A stretch of 64,000 nucleotides of DNA from Solobacterium moorei (lineage in GTDB: Bacteria > Bacillota_I > Bacilli_A > Erysipelotrichales > Erysipelotrichaceae): positions 1,116,001 through 1,180,000 of the forward strand of contig NZ_AP028934.1 of the NCBI RefSeq assembly GCF_036323475.1, in the 5' to 3' direction. The translations under genes were made by a program, and so were the position numbers. Below the pieces are notes generated by a model. It was not told where the DNA came from. It did not search any database and saw only the letters and a list, made by a program, of their open reading frames with translations. Positions 25,352 through 35,157 of the stretch are shown piece by piece. The stretch's first letter is position 1. Every line of letters begins with the position of its first letter.

Positions 25352-26347
25352 TTGGAAAATATAAAATCAATTCACTTAGAGGGAATGAAAGAGCAGATTG
25401 CGATGAATATCATTGGTAATCATGATAGAAATCTAATTGTTTTAAGTTCGCAATTTGAAAAAGATATTTCTTATCGAGATAATACATTTTTTGTTAGAGA
25501 TTGCGGTGATGAAGAACTACTGCTGATTCAACGTGTTTTAACAGCATTGATGACGCTTGCAGAACAGAATAAAGTCATCAGTGAACAGGATGTTATCTAC
25601 GCTAGCCGCTTACTAGCGAAAGAACAGACAATTGACTTTTCGTCAATGAGTTCTGAAATTATCGGCAGAACAATGAGTGGAAAGGCAATTGTGCCTAAGA
25701 CGTTAGGACAGTATGCTTTTGCCAAAGCAATGGATAGTGCTGCGGTTGTATTTGCGATAGGACCTGCGGGTACTGGTAAAACATTCTTAGCAGTCACAAA
25801 GGCAGTTAGTGCATTAAAGAAGGGTGATGTAAAGCGTATCGTTCTAACACGCCCTGCTGTAGAAGCGGGAGAAAGCTTAGGCTTTTTACCAGGTGATTTA
25901 AAGGAGAAAGTCGATCCATACTTAACACCTCTCTATGATGCGTTACATAACATGTTGGGTAATGAACAGACAGAGAAGTTAATAGAAAAGGGTACGATTG
26001 AGATTGCGCCACTTGCGTATATGCGCGGTCGTACGCTGGATGATGCATATGTCATCTTGGATGAAGCACAGAATACAACCGCATCGCAGATGAAGATGTT
26101 CCTAACAAGACTTGGCTTTGGCTCTCATATGATTATCACTGGTGATGTTACCCAGATTGACTTAAATCATAATCAGACCAGTGGTCTTATTGAGGCTACC
26201 CGTATCCTAGAGGGTTTAAGTGAAATTAGAATTATGGAATTAAGTGCGGATGATGTCGTACGTCATCCTATCGTACAGAAGATTATTGAACGCTACAGCA
26301 AAGAAGATGAACAAAGACGTGAATTGTCTTTGAAGAAGCGAGGCTAA
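25352..26347 (+). CDS. phoH: PhoH-like ATPase
   Basis: A 331-residue PhoH family protein. Walker A is GPAGTGKT, then VLTRPAVEAGE, Walker B ILDEAQNT and sensor ITGDVTQID. An N-terminal KH-like extension of about 100 residues is typical of PhoL/YbeZ. The start is a TTG at 25352 with AAGGAG eight bases upstream. It directly precedes ybeY, its functional partner in ribosome maturation and quality control. Confidence 0.93.
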   Translation: MENIKSIHLEGMKEQIAMNIIGNHDRNLIVLSSQFEKDISYRDNTFFVRDCGDEELLLIQRVLTALMTLAEQNKVISEQDVIYASRLLAKEQTIDFSSMSSEIIGRTMSGKAIVPKTLGQYAFAKAMDSAAVVFAIGPAGTGKTFLAVTKAVSALKKGDVKRIVLTRPAVEAGESLGFLPGDLKEKVDPYLTPLYDALHNMLGNEQTEKLIEKGTIEIAPLAYMRGRTLDDAYVILDEAQNTTASQMKMFLTRLGFGSHMIITGDVTQIDLNHNQTSGLIEATRILEGLSEIRIMELSADDVVRHPIVQKIIERYSKEDEQRRELSLKKRG

Positions 26348-26348
26348 T

Positions 26349-26807
26349 ATGGAAATCACATATATCAATAAAACCAACCAAGATATACATGCATATGAGG
26401 AATTCTTCCAGTCAATCGCAAAGCGTACAGAGAAGGAGCTCAAATTAGCAAAAGATTTAGAAATCAGTATTACGTTTGTTCGCTCCCGTACTATTCATAT
26501 CATCAACCGCGATTATCGTGGGATTGATCGACCAACGGATGTAATTAGTTTTGCGATTCGTGATGGTTTAGAAGCTTTCATCCCAGATGAAGAAAAGGAC
26601 CTAGGTGATCTTTTTATCAACATTGATTATGTAAGAAAACAAGCAAGAGAATATGGTCACTCTGAAAAGCGAGAAATGGGATTCTTATTCACGCATGGAC
26701 TTTTGCATTGCTTGGGCTATGATCATATGAATCCAGACGATGAGAAGAAAATGTTCGCCTTACAGGATAGGATCTTAGATCCGATTATTAGTCGCAATGA
26801 AAAATAA
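26349..26807 (+). CDS. ybeY: Endoribonuclease YbeY (rRNA maturation)
   Basis: A 152-residue metalloprotein with the zinc motif THGLLHCLGYDH, which is the conserved H3xH5xH pattern. YbeY acts in 16S rRNA 3-prime processing and ribosome quality control. One base separates it from phoH and it overlaps dgkA by 11 bases. Confidence 0.95.
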   Translation: MEITYINKTNQDIHAYEEFFQSIAKRTEKELKLAKDLEISITFVRSRTIHIINRDYRGIDRPTDVISFAIRDGLEAFIPDEEKDLGDLFINIDYVRKQAREYGHSEKREMGFLFTHGLLHCLGYDHMNPDDEKKMFALQDRILDPIISRNEK

Positions 26808-27132
26808 GTTCTATGTGGCATTTGTAGGGCTTGTATCTTCGCTTCGAGATAAGAGTGTACAGATACAGTATTTTCTTGCGATACTAGCGTGTATTGCAGC
26901 ATGGATAATTGGTTGTAATTATTATGAATGGCTTGCGATACTTCTTTGTATTGGACTTGTAGTAATAACGGAAATCTTAAATACATGCATTGAAAAACTA
27001 TGTGATTTATATTCAACAGAAAGAAATGAAAAGATTAAATATATCAAAGACTTAGCTGCTGGTGGTGTATTATTTGCATCGCTGATTGCACTAGGTGTTG
27101 GTATCTTGGTTTTCATTCATCATCTGATTTAA
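26797..27132 (+). CDS. dgkA: Undecaprenol/diacylglycerol kinase, DgkA family
   Basis: A 111-residue membrane protein with three hydrophobic segments at about 30-50, 52-70 and 92-110. The family motif ILNTCIEKLCD with the catalytic glutamate and DLAAGGVL are present. In Gram-positive bacteria this family mainly phosphorylates undecaprenol, recycling the lipid carrier for cell-wall synthesis. It overlaps ybeY, as in many Bacillota. Confidence 0.9.
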   Translation: MKNKFYVAFVGLVSSLRDKSVQIQYFLAILACIAAWIIGCNYYEWLAILLCIGLVVITEILNTCIEKLCDLYSTERNEKIKYIKDLAAGGVLFASLIALGVGILVFIHHLI

Positions 27133-27143
27133 AGGAGGTCATT

Positions 27144-27545
27144 ATGACACGTGAAGAATTAATTGAAGAGGCTTTTAAAGCAATGGAAAATAGTTACGCT
27201 CCATATTCCAATTTCCATGTTGGAGCAGCTGTTCTAACCAAAGATGGAAAAGTATTCTGGGGTGCAAATATTGAGAATGCTTCTTTTGGAGCAACCAATT
27301 GTGGTGAGCGTTCCGCAATCTTTGCGGCTTACTCCAATGGTTATCGTAAGGAAACAATTGAAGCACTTGCGATTGTAAGTGATGGAGATCGTATTGCGGC
27401 ACCATGTGGAATTTGCCGGCAGGTCTTAAGTGAACTTATTACAGGTGATACGCCAATCTATCTATCCAATCGTAAAGATGAGATGGATACATGCATTAAT
27501 GAATTATTACCTTACCAATTTACAACAGAGGATGTATGTCGATGA
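27144..27545 (+). CDS. cdd: Cytidine deaminase
   Basis: A 133-residue tetrameric-type deaminase for cytidine and deoxycytidine. The zinc site is complete: CGERSA with the catalytic glutamate (residues 53-58) and PCGICRQ with two more cysteines. NIENASFG is the substrate-binding motif. AAGGAGGT precedes the ATG. The end overlaps era by 10 bases. Confidence 0.95.
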   Translation: MTREELIEEAFKAMENSYAPYSNFHVGAAVLTKDGKVFWGANIENASFGATNCGERSAIFAAYSNGYRKETIEALAIVSDGDRIAAPCGICRQVLSELITGDTPIYLSNRKDEMDTCINELLPYQFTTEDVCR

Positions 27546-28435
27546 GAAGTGGCTTTGTTGCGTTAGCGGGAAGACCAAACGCTGGTAAAAGTACTTTAAT
27601 CAATTCCTTGATTGGTGAAAAGGTAGCCATTGTATCAAGCAAGCCTCAGACAACACGCTCTGAGATTCGTGGCATTTACACAGATGAAAACTGCCAGATT
27701 ATTTTTACGGATACACCTGGTATTCATAAGCCTAAATTCCGCTTAGAATCACGTATGAACAAGGAAACTGCAGATGTTATTCAGGGTGTGGATTTAATCT
27801 ATCTTGTTGTGGATGCTAGTACTCCATACGCTAAGGGTGATGAGTTTGTTTTAAACATGGTTAAAAATACAGGTTTACCAGTATTCTTAGTCTTGAATAA
27901 GATGGATAAGATGCAGCCTGAGAAGATTGTGAAAGTAATTCAACAGTGGCAAGAGCGCTATGACTTTGCGGAATACTTCCCATTATCTGCGAAATTTGGA
28001 CGCTCCTTTGAAGATCTGATCAAGACGACAAGCAAGTATCTTCCAGAAGGTGACTTATTATATCCGGCAGAGATGACAAGCGACGGTGCAGAAAACTTCC
28101 GTATTGCGGAGTTAATCCGTGAAAAGATTCTTATCCAAACAGAAGATGAAGTTCCTCATGCGGCTGCAGTACTGATTGAAAATAAAGAATTCAAAAAGGA
28201 TAAGGTTTATATCCAAGCAATGATACTTGTAGAACGTGATAGCCAAAAGGGCATCATGATTGGTAAGCAAGGACAGATGTTAAAGAAGATTGGTTCTTTA
28301 GCACGTGAAGATATTGAAAAGTTACTTGGTAAGAAGGTCTTCTTAGAATTATTTGTTCGTGTAGAAAATGAATGGCGCTCACGAGATGCCCGTATCACTG
28401 AATATGGATATGGTGGGGCAAGTCGAGATGAATGA
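27536..28435 (+). CDS. era: GTPase Era
   Basis: A 299-residue GTPase for 16S rRNA maturation. G1 is GRPNAGKST, G2 region TTRSEIRG, G3 DTPGIHKP and G4 NKMD. The C-terminal KH domain includes GKQGQMLKKIGSLAR. It overlaps cdd at its start and recO at its end (ATGAATGA), so translation is coupled. Confidence 0.96.
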   Translation: MSMRSGFVALAGRPNAGKSTLINSLIGEKVAIVSSKPQTTRSEIRGIYTDENCQIIFTDTPGIHKPKFRLESRMNKETADVIQGVDLIYLVVDASTPYAKGDEFVLNMVKNTGLPVFLVLNKMDKMQPEKIVKVIQQWQERYDFAEYFPLSAKFGRSFEDLIKTTSKYLPEGDLLYPAEMTSDGAENFRIAELIREKILIQTEDEVPHAAAVLIENKEFKKDKVYIQAMILVERDSQKGIMIGKQGQMLKKIGSLAREDIEKLLGKKVFLELFVRVENEWRSRDARITEYGYGGASRDE

Positions 28436-29180
28436 CCGCATCACTGGTTTTGTATTAAAGCAAAGCGACTATCGTGAGGCAGATGTGATACTCACTGTAC
28501 TTACAAAAGAGTATGGAAAGTTATCCTTTGTAGCACAAGGTGTACGCAAGATGACTAGCAAGAATGCTGGCTCTATCATGCCTTATACAAAAACAGAAAT
28601 CCTATTTGATTATAATGAAACAAAGACAATCTTCCGTTTGAAGAATGCACGTTGTAAGGAGTATTATCGCTCCATGCATGAAGATATTGCAGCCTCTAGC
28701 GCAGCTGCAGTTGCGGCTGAACTCATCAATGTTTTAACACTACAAGCAAGCAGCGATATGACAAATAGCGATGAGTATGCATTCCTGGATATTGTTTTTT
28801 CAAAACTAGATGAAGGCTATGATCCAACACTAGTACTATCTTTACTATTTGCGGATATGCTAGAACTTGCGGGGTTATTGCCAGATGTGGATGCATGTGT
28901 CACCTGTGGAAATACCCATGTTGTTACGGTAAGTCCGAAGGATGGAGGTTTCTTGTGTCAAGAACATGCGGAAGAACATCATATTCCATTTATGAAAACA
29001 GAAGACTTACGTCGTTTCCGTTTATTATGTAAAGCAGGACTTGAGAAAATTGGTATCGTCAATCGGTATATCGAAGGTGACATGAAGGATTTACAGTACT
29101 TAGTAGATATCTTATATATCCATGCGGATATCCAATTAAAATCAATGGATTTCTATATGCATTTGCATACGATTATATAA
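28428..29180 (+). CDS. recO: DNA repair protein RecO
   Basis: A 250-residue recombination mediator that helps load RecA. An N-terminal OB fold begins RITGFVLKQSDYREAD, a helical domain follows, and a zinc-finger-like part has CVTCGN and FLCQEH. The frame is open back to 28368, but only the ATG at 28428 gives the family start; the longer form would run through era. Gene order era-recO-glyS is standard in Bacillota. Confidence 0.93.
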   Translation: MNDRITGFVLKQSDYREADVILTVLTKEYGKLSFVAQGVRKMTSKNAGSIMPYTKTEILFDYNETKTIFRLKNARCKEYYRSMHEDIAASSAAAVAAELINVLTLQASSDMTNSDEYAFLDIVFSKLDEGYDPTLVLSLLFADMLELAGLLPDVDACVTCGNTHVVTVSPKDGGFLCQEHAEEHHIPFMKTEDLRRFRLLCKAGLEKIGIVNRYIEGDMKDLQYLVDILYIHADIQLKSMDFYMHLHTII

Positions 29181-29279
29181 AGAAAACGAACCAGTAAATT
29201 AGAATGATTTTTCTGAAAACTGCATTGAGTTTGAATCTCGGCGTTTCAAAATTAGATGGGGTGTCGAAAAATGGATTGT

Positions 29280-29317
29280 AAAGAAGGATGGGGCGAATAT
29301 TGACCCCATCTTTCTTT
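29280..29317 (+). terminator. Hairpin, probable terminator downstream of recO
   Basis: AAAGAAGGATGGGG pairs with CCCCATCTTTCTTT (14 bp, one G-U) around a 10-base loop. It ends in a T-rich arm and lies about 100 bases after recO. Confidence 0.6.
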
Positions 29318-29468
29318 GACCATCATGAACTATGCGCACAAGTGTATGGTTTTTATCATGTTAGTGTTGAAATGAAGAAATAGACAACTATATTCTGATT
29401 TAGAATTGCTTCAAAGGTCGGGATTTGAAAAAATTGATTATACATGCATCAAAGAATGCTCAAGTTAA

Positions 29469-29780
29469 TTCAAAGAAGAGGCAACAAGTAGTTCCACCAA
29501 TATTGAATCCATTACGCATTTTCTGGAAGATATAGATGAAAGCTTCTTGGAAATGCTATTAAGAAAGATCAATGTGAGTGGCATGCGTAATGTAGATTGC
29601 TATAAGAAAGCAAATATTAATTGCAAACCATTCTCAAAAATACGTTCTGATAGATTATATAAACCATCGAAGCCAACAGTTTTGGCATTCGCACTAGCAT
29701 TAGAATTATCGTTAGATGAAATACATTCAAATCAAAAGATAGGAATCGTTAGGAGAGCATTACTTATCCGTAAATTATGA
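29469..29780 (+). pseudogene. Remnant of a protein C-terminal domain (broken)
   Basis: An open frame between stops encodes about 103 residues with no good start: a TTG at 29547 lacks a ribosome site. The stretch FLEDIDESFLEMLLRKIN and further YKKANI, FSKIRSD, KPSKPTVLAFALALELSLDE resembles, from memory, a C-terminal helical domain found in various Bacillota proteins, for example after macrodomains. The part that should continue past LSLDE is lost, with unrelated residues and a stop. The N-terminal partner domain is absent. A decayed gene is the best explanation. Confidence 0.55.
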
Positions 29781-29810
29781 TCCTCTGGGCAAGATGACCT
29801 AGAGGATTTT
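29780..29810 (+). terminator. Terminator after the gene remnant
   Basis: ATCCTCT/AGAGGAT stem with additional GG/CC inside, followed by TTTT. Confidence 0.7.
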
Positions 29811-29859
29811 CCATGTGTCAAAGTATGCTTTTAATGCGGTGAAATGACGTGTTGTGACA

Positions 29860-29888
29860 TTGAAAATACAGTTCGTAAATGCTATACT
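29860..29888 (+). promoter_or_regulatory. Promoter of the glyS-dnaG-rpoD-trmK operon
   Basis: TTGAAA at 29860-29865, 17 bases, TATACT at 29883-29888. The leader is short, about 35 bases, so no T-box precedes this aminoacyl-tRNA synthetase. Confidence 0.72.
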
Positions 29889-29928
29889 TAACAAGATTTG
29901 AAGGGAATATTATGGAGGTCCGATTTCA

Positions 29929-31308
29929 ATGGATAGACAAAAGACATTCGACTTAATTGTTTCGCATGCAAAGAATACAGGATTTGTATTTCAAGGCTCA
30001 GAAATTTATGGTGGTTTGAGTAATACTTGGGACTTTGGCCCTTTAGGTGTTAATTTGAAAGATAACATCAAGCGTGCGTGGCAAAAGAAGTTTATACAAG
30101 AAGATCCAAACAACGAAGAGATTCAAGCAGCAATCTTAATGAATCCTAAGGTTTGGGAAGCGTCAGGACACTTAAAGGGTTTCTCTGATCCTTTAATGGA
30201 CTGCAAGCAGTGTCATACAAGACACCGTGCTGACCAGTTAATTGAATCCTTCTCCAATGGAACAGTAAATCCAGAGGGTTGGAGCAATGAACAGATGGAA
30301 CAGTACATCAAGGATAATAACGTTCCATGTCCTGATTGTGGTGGACATAATTTTACATCCATTCGCCAGTTCAACTTGATGTTTAAGACCTTCCAAGGAA
30401 CATTGGAAGATTCTAAGAATACAATTTATTTAAGACCTGAAACAGCACAGGGTATGTTTGTGGACTTCAAGCAAGTGGCTCGTGCATATCGTAAGAAGCT
30501 ACCATTTGGTATCTGCCAGATTGGTAAGTCTTTCCGTAATGAAATTACACCAGGTAACTTTATCTTCCGTACACGTGAATTTGAACAGATGGAAATGGAA
30601 TTCTTCTGCAAGCCAGGTACAGATGATGAGTGGTTCCCATATTGGCGTAACTTCTGCATGGATTGGATTGTAAAGTTGGGTGGAAATCCAGAAAACTTAC
30701 GTTTCAGAGACCATGAGAAGGAAGAATTATCATTCTACTCAAAGGGCACAACAGACATCGAATACAAGTTCCCATGGGGATGGGGTGAAGTTTGGGGTAT
30801 TGCAGACCGTACAGACTACGACTTAACACAACACCAGAATACATCTGGTAAGGATTTGACCTACTTAGATCCAATTACGAATGAGAAGTATCTTCCATAT
30901 GTAGTTGAACCAGCAGTGGGTGTTGAACGTCTATTTTTCATGTTCTTTACAGATGCATATGATGAAGAAACACTTGAAAATGGTGAGACACGTGTAGTAA
31001 TGCGCTTTAACCCAGTGCTAGCACCTGTTAAGGCTGCAATCTTACCACTTCGTAAGAAGTACGCTGAAAAGGCAGAAGAGATTCGTCATGAATTATCCTA
31101 TGACTTCACAGTGACATATGATGAAGCAGGTTCTATTGGCAAGCGTTACCGTCGTCAAGACGAAGTTGGTACACCATTCTGTATCACAATTGATGAGCAG
31201 ACAATGGAAGACGGTACAGTTACAATCCGTTACCGTGATTCTATGGAACAGGAACGTATGACTGTAGAAGAAGTACGTAACAAGATTTGTAAGGAAATTC
31301 GTTTCTAA
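29929..31308 (+). CDS. glyS: Glycyl-tRNA synthetase, dimeric (alpha2) type
   Basis: A 459-residue class II synthetase that charges tRNA-Gly. Motif 2 lies in FRNEITPGNFIFRTREFEQ, motif 3 in EPAVGVERLFF, and the zinc-like insert has CKQCHTRHR and CPDCGGHN. It is the single-chain form found in archaea, eukaryotes and some Bacillota (such as Staphylococcus), not the GlyQ/GlyS tetramer. TGGAGGT precedes the ATG. dnaG follows 12 bases downstream. Confidence 0.95.
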   Translation: MDRQKTFDLIVSHAKNTGFVFQGSEIYGGLSNTWDFGPLGVNLKDNIKRAWQKKFIQEDPNNEEIQAAILMNPKVWEASGHLKGFSDPLMDCKQCHTRHRADQLIESFSNGTVNPEGWSNEQMEQYIKDNNVPCPDCGGHNFTSIRQFNLMFKTFQGTLEDSKNTIYLRPETAQGMFVDFKQVARAYRKKLPFGICQIGKSFRNEITPGNFIFRTREFEQMEMEFFCKPGTDDEWFPYWRNFCMDWIVKLGGNPENLRFRDHEKEELSFYSKGTTDIEYKFPWGWGEVWGIADRTDYDLTQHQNTSGKDLTYLDPITNEKYLPYVVEPAVGVERLFFMFFTDAYDEETLENGETRVVMRFNPVLAPVKAAILPLRKKYAEKAEEIRHELSYDFTVTYDEAGSIGKRYRRQDEVGTPFCITIDEQTMEDGTVTIRYRDSMEQERMTVEEVRNKICKEIRF

Positions 31309-31320
31309 GAAGGAGGGAAT

Positions 31321-33084
31321 ATGGCAAAGATAAGTGATCATGATATAAATGCCATTCGTGAAAAAGCGGATATTGTCGATGTCATCGGTCACTATATTCA
31401 GGTTCATCGCAAAGGGAATTCCTATGTGGCGATTTGTCCTTTCCATGATGATCATGATCCATCGATGTCTATTTCTCCAGAAAAGAAAATCTATAAATGT
31501 TTTGTGTGTGGTAGTGGTGGTAATGTGTATACATTCGTACAAAACTATGAAAATATCACATTCCCTGAAGCTGTTGGTAGAGTTGCGTCTTTGATTAATT
31601 ATCCTTTGCAGGTTGATGTTGATATTAAACAAAGGTCTAGCAAAGATCCTCATAAAGAAGCATTATACAATGTTATGAATGCGGCGATTCAGTATATGAT
31701 GTATCAACTTGATACAGTTGAAGCACTTAGTGAAAAGAAATATCTTGAAAAGCGTGGGATGACCGCTGATTTGATCCAAGAGTTTCAGATTGGCTATAAT
31801 CCAAATCAAACAGCGTTATATCACTTCTTACATGCCAAAGGTTTTAGTGATGCGGATATGAATGGTACGAATTTAATACGTATCAATGAATCTGGTATCC
31901 ATGATACCTTCGCTGGTCGTATTACTTTCCCAATTCATGACCAATATGGAAATCCGATTGGATTTAGTGCACGTATCCTTGATCCAAATAATCCTTCCAA
32001 GTATATCAATACAAATGAAACAGATATATTTACCAAGGGTGATATTGTATATAACTATCACCGTGCAAAGGCTGTTGCTCGTAAGGAAGGAAAGATTTAC
32101 GTATGTGAAGGTGTAACAGATGTCATTGCCTTTGCCAAGGCTGGTATCTTCAATGCAGTGTGTACACTTGGTACGTCCTGTACAGAAAGACAGATTCATC
32201 TGTTAAAGAATATCGCTGCGAAGATTGTATTCTGCTATGATGGCGATCGTGCTGGGCAAGCTGCTACCTTACGTGCAGTTCATATGGCAAGAAAAGCAGG
32301 CTGTGATGTATCGGTGATTCGCAATTTGACGGGAAAAGATCCAGATGAACTTGTACGCGAACAAGGAAATGAAGGCTTAAAGAGTGTTCTCAAAGATGAA
32401 GTTACTTGGATGGAGTTTGTGATTGAATACCAAGTAGCACAGACAAATCTAAATAACTACTCGGATAAAAAAGAATTGGTTCGTAAGCTACAAGCAGATA
32501 TTGCGACGTTAGCTGACGAAGTAGACCGCCGATACTTTACACAACAATTGGCTGAAATGACACATATGCCAGTTGACTATATACCGCAAACATCAAATAG
32601 GTCAATCAACCAAACCATACAGAAGAAACTGACGATTCCGGATGGTTCGCTTGATGCGGAAGACTTAATACTGATGATGATGTTGAAGTCATCAACACAT
32701 GCTCATACATTTGAAGTAGAGTTAGGGTATTTAAATGACAAGACACACAAGCTATTGGCGATGTTAATTATTGATAGTTTACATACATTCCAAGACGCTG
32801 ATCCAAGTCATTTGATTGACCGCACGAATAAGCAAGAAGTAAAGGATTTACTAACAAGACTAGTTTCCATGCCTGCATATGATATTGACTATGACGAAGC
32901 AGTCCTAAAGGGCGCCATTCGCAAGGTAAAAATTACAACATTGCAGAAGGAGAGAGATGCGTATTACGAACAACTCTCACAAGCTGGTCTTAACGATATG
33001 AGTCAAAAGGTACTTATGGAAAAATACCAAAAGTGCATTCAAGAACTGAGGAGGTATCTCGATGAAGAAGAAGGAAGCAACTAA
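31321..33084 (+). CDS. dnaG: DNA primase
   Basis: A 587-residue primase that makes RNA primers at the replication fork. The N-terminal CHC2 zinc finger is [12 protein letters not shown] followed by [10 protein letters not shown]. The TOPRIM core has [11 protein letters not shown] and [10 protein letters not shown]. The C-terminal part should bind DnaB helicase. AGGAGGG precedes the ATG. It overlaps rpoD by 23 bases. Confidence 0.96.
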   Translation: MAKISDHDINAIREKADIVDVIGHYIQVHRKGNSYVAICPFHDDHDPSMSISPEKKIYKCFVCGSGGNVYTFVQNYENITFPEAVGRVASLINYPLQVDVDIKQRSSKDPHKEALYNVMNAAIQYMMYQLDTVEALSEKKYLEKRGMTADLIQEFQIGYNPNQTALYHFLHAKGFSDADMNGTNLIRINESGIHDTFAGRITFPIHDQYGNPIGFSARILDPNNPSKYINTNETDIFTKGDIVYNYHRAKAVARKEGKIYVCEGVTDVIAFAKAGIFNAVCTLGTSCTERQIHLLKNIAAKIVFCYDGDRAGQAATLRAVHMARKAGCDVSVIRNLTGKDPDELVREQGNEGLKSVLKDEVTWMEFVIEYQVAQTNLNNYSDKKELVRKLQADIATLADEVDRRYFTQQLAEMTHMPVDYIPQTSNRSINQTIQKKLTIPDGSLDAEDLILMMMLKSSTHAHTFEVELGYLNDKTHKLLAMLIIDSLHTFQDADPSHLIDRTNKQEVKDLLTRLVSMPAYDIDYDEAVLKGAIRKVKITTLQKERDAYYEQLSQAGLNDMSQKVLMEKYQKCIQELRRYLDEEEGSN

Positions 33085-34468
33085 AACTACGAAAGCTTCA
33101 AAGAAAGAAAAAGAGGAAGTTGTAGTAGAAAAAGCAACTTCCAAAAAGACAAAGGGAGTTGTGATTGAAGAAAAAACTCCTAAGAAAACAAAAGAAGTAA
33201 AAGAGAAAAAGACAAAAGTGAAAGACAACAAGAAAGACACAAAAGAAATTGATACATATAAGCGTTCGGGTAAGGTGAAAGAATTAAAGAACCTTGATGA
33301 ACTCAAAGAAGATTATAAGGAAATTGCGAAGAAGAGCGGTTCCATTGCACAGAAAGATATCATGGCATCCTTAGAGCACTTAGATATGTCTGACGATGAT
33401 ATGGATGAACTCTGGGATTGGTTCAATACAGAGAATATCCAAATTGCTGAAGATGATGATATTGAAGAACTCACTGCTACAGAAGACGATGATTTAGATC
33501 TATTGGACGATGATGTTGATAATGAAGAGGATGAAAATGTTGACGATAAAGATCATGATTTAGATGAAGATGATGAGGAAAAACCATTATCTAATCTACT
33601 TGATCTAACATCATTTTCTTCAGGTGGTAATGTACAGTTAAATGATCCTGTTAAGATGTACTTAAAGGAAATTGGACGTGTACCACTCTTAAAGCCAGAA
33701 GACGAACCTGAAATCGCAAAGCGTATTGAAGAAGGCGATGAAGAAGCTAGAAATATCTTGATTTCTAGTAACTTACGTTTGGTCGTATCTATCGCTAAGA
33801 AATATGTTGGTAGAGGTATGTTGTTTTTAGATTTAATTCAAGAAGGTAACATGGGTCTTGTAAAGGCAGTTGAAAAGTTTGACTATACAAAGGGCTTCAA
33901 GTTCTCTACATACGCAACATGGTGGATTCGTCAGGCCATCACACGTGCAATTGCAGATCAAGCTAGAACAATCCGTATTCCAGTACACATGGTAGAAACA
34001 ATCAATAAGTTAACACGTGTACAGCGTCAATTGGTTCAGGAATTAGGTCGTGATCCTTCTGCAGAAGAAATTAGCCAACGTATGGAAGGCATCTCTCCTG
34101 AAAAGGTAAGAGAAATTCAAAAGATAGCCTTAGAACCTGTATCACTTGAAACACCAATCGGTGAAGAAGATGACTCTCACTTAGGTGACTTTATCGAAGA
34201 TAAGGAAGCCCTCAGTCCGGACCAATACGCAAGTAATCAGTTATTGAAGGATGAAATCAATAGCGTTCTGAGCGGTCTAACAGAACGTGAAGAAAAGGTA
34301 TTACGCTTACGTTTTGGTTTATATGATGGACGTACACGTACACTTGAAGAAGTAGGACGTGAATTTAGCGTTACACGTGAACGTATTCGTCAGATTGAAG
34401 CAAAAGCACTACGTAAATTGAAACATCCTTCACGCTCAAAGAGATTAAAGGATTTCTTTGACAAGTAA
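33062..34468 (+). CDS. rpoD: RNA polymerase primary sigma factor
   Basis: A 468-residue housekeeping sigma-70. Region 1.1-like residues lie at about 76-130, region 1.2 starts at [11 protein letters not shown] (195), region 2 includes [18 protein letters not shown] and [13 protein letters not shown], region 3 follows, and region 4 ends [17 protein letters not shown]. Two unusual low-complexity parts are seen: a lysine/glutamate/threonine-rich tail at 1-75, strongly basic in places, and an acidic stretch at 129-175. AGGAGGT lies inside the end of dnaG. The many TTGNNN-17-TATAAT promoters here fit this sigma. Confidence 0.96.
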   Translation: MKKKEATKTTKASKKEKEEVVVEKATSKKTKGVVIEEKTPKKTKEVKEKKTKVKDNKKDTKEIDTYKRSGKVKELKNLDELKEDYKEIAKKSGSIAQKDIMASLEHLDMSDDDMDELWDWFNTENIQIAEDDDIEELTATEDDDLDLLDDDVDNEEDENVDDKDHDLDEDDEEKPLSNLLDLTSFSSGGNVQLNDPVKMYLKEIGRVPLLKPEDEPEIAKRIEEGDEEARNILISSNLRLVVSIAKKYVGRGMLFLDLIQEGNMGLVKAVEKFDYTKGFKFSTYATWWIRQAITRAIADQARTIRIPVHMVETINKLTRVQRQLVQELGRDPSAEEISQRMEGISPEKVREIQKIALEPVSLETPIGEEDDSHLGDFIEDKEALSPDQYASNQLLKDEINSVLSGLTEREEKVLRLRFGLYDGRTRTLEEVGREFSVTRERIRQIEAKALRKLKHPSRSKRLKDFFDK

Positions 34469-34469
34469 G

Positions 34470-35129
34470 ATGAATTTACGTATCCAGAAAATTGCGGATA
34501 TGATAAACAAAGGCGTGGTCTTGGCAGATATTGGTACAGACCATGCCTTTCTTCCTATTCTAGCAATCAAAAATAAAAAGGTACAAAAAGCATACGCTTG
34601 TGATATTGCAAAGGGACCATTAGAGATTGCCAAACGCAATATTCAAGCGGAAAATCTTGATGGTCAAATTGAGACAATCTTATCCGATGGCTTTGAACAT
34701 GTACCAACAGATGTGGACGTTGTGGTGATTGCTGGTATGGGCTACTATACAGCAAAAGATATCCTTGAAGCTGCAGGGAAAAAACGCTTGTCTACTTGTA
34801 AACAACTGATTGTTGAAGTCAATCGTAAACCAGAACTTTTACGGAAATGGATTAGCGATCATCACTATACGATTGATCAAGAAGAGTTAATTACAGAGCG
34901 TGATTTCGATTATATCGCAATCAGTTTTACAACGGACTATCATGAATCATATCGTGATGATGAGATTCTCTGTGGAGTTTATCTCCAACAAAAAAAGGGG
35001 AAAGAATATCTTTCCTATTGTGATCGCCAGATTGCCTTTATTAGTGGTGTTTTAGCAAAGTATCCTCATAACGATGACTATCGTAAAGAATTGTTACAAC
35101 AAAAGAAGTATTGGCTAGAGGCAAAATAA
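34470..35129 (+). CDS. trmK: tRNA (adenine22-N1)-methyltransferase TrmK
   Basis: A 219-residue Rossmann methyltransferase that methylates A22 of tRNAs, found mainly in Gram-positive bacteria. Motif I is LADIGTDHAFLP, then YACDIAKGP and VVIAGMGYYT. The frame is open to a TTG at 34458, inside the last codons of rpoD, but the ATG at 34470 gives the usual MNLRIQKIADMI start. In Bacillota trmK typically follows sigA, as here. Confidence 0.92.
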   Translation: MNLRIQKIADMINKGVVLADIGTDHAFLPILAIKNKKVQKAYACDIAKGPLEIAKRNIQAENLDGQIETILSDGFEHVPTDVDVVVIAGMGYYTAKDILEAAGKKRLSTCKQLIVEVNRKPELLRKWISDHHYTIDQEELITERDFDYIAISFTTDYHESYRDDEILCGVYLQQKKGKEYLSYCDRQIAFISGVLAKYPHNDDYRKELLQQKKYWLEAK

Positions 35130-35157
35130 AAACGCGGTTCTTAGATCCACGTTTTTT
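35128..35157. terminator. Terminator between trmK and rpsT
   Basis: AAAAACG and CGTTTTT flank a further GG/CC pair with one mismatch, loop TTCTTAGAT. A-rich on one side and T-rich on the other, so it can serve both converging genes. Confidence 0.75.

Larger units (their letters stand above)
29181..29928 (+). other. Gene-poor, decayed interval between recO and glyS
   Basis: About 750 bases without an intact gene. It holds a hairpin at 29280-29317, a short coding-like fragment ending at 29319 (RRFKIRWGVEKWIVKKDG and on to a stop), a recognisable but broken C-terminal domain at 29469-29780, a terminator at 29780-29810 and the glyS promoter at 29860-29888. In related genomes glyS usually follows recO closely, so this looks like remains of inserted genes. 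Confidence 0.6.

Noticed and set aside
29547-29780. 77-codon ORF as a functional small gene
   Set aside because: Its TTG start has no ribosome site, the frame continues upstream without a start, and its C-terminal part diverges from the domain it resembles.
31093-31653. 186-codon minus-strand frame spanning the glyS-dnaG junction
   Set aside because: It crosses two strongly supported genes and looks like a reverse-frame shadow rich in Ile, Thr and Phe.
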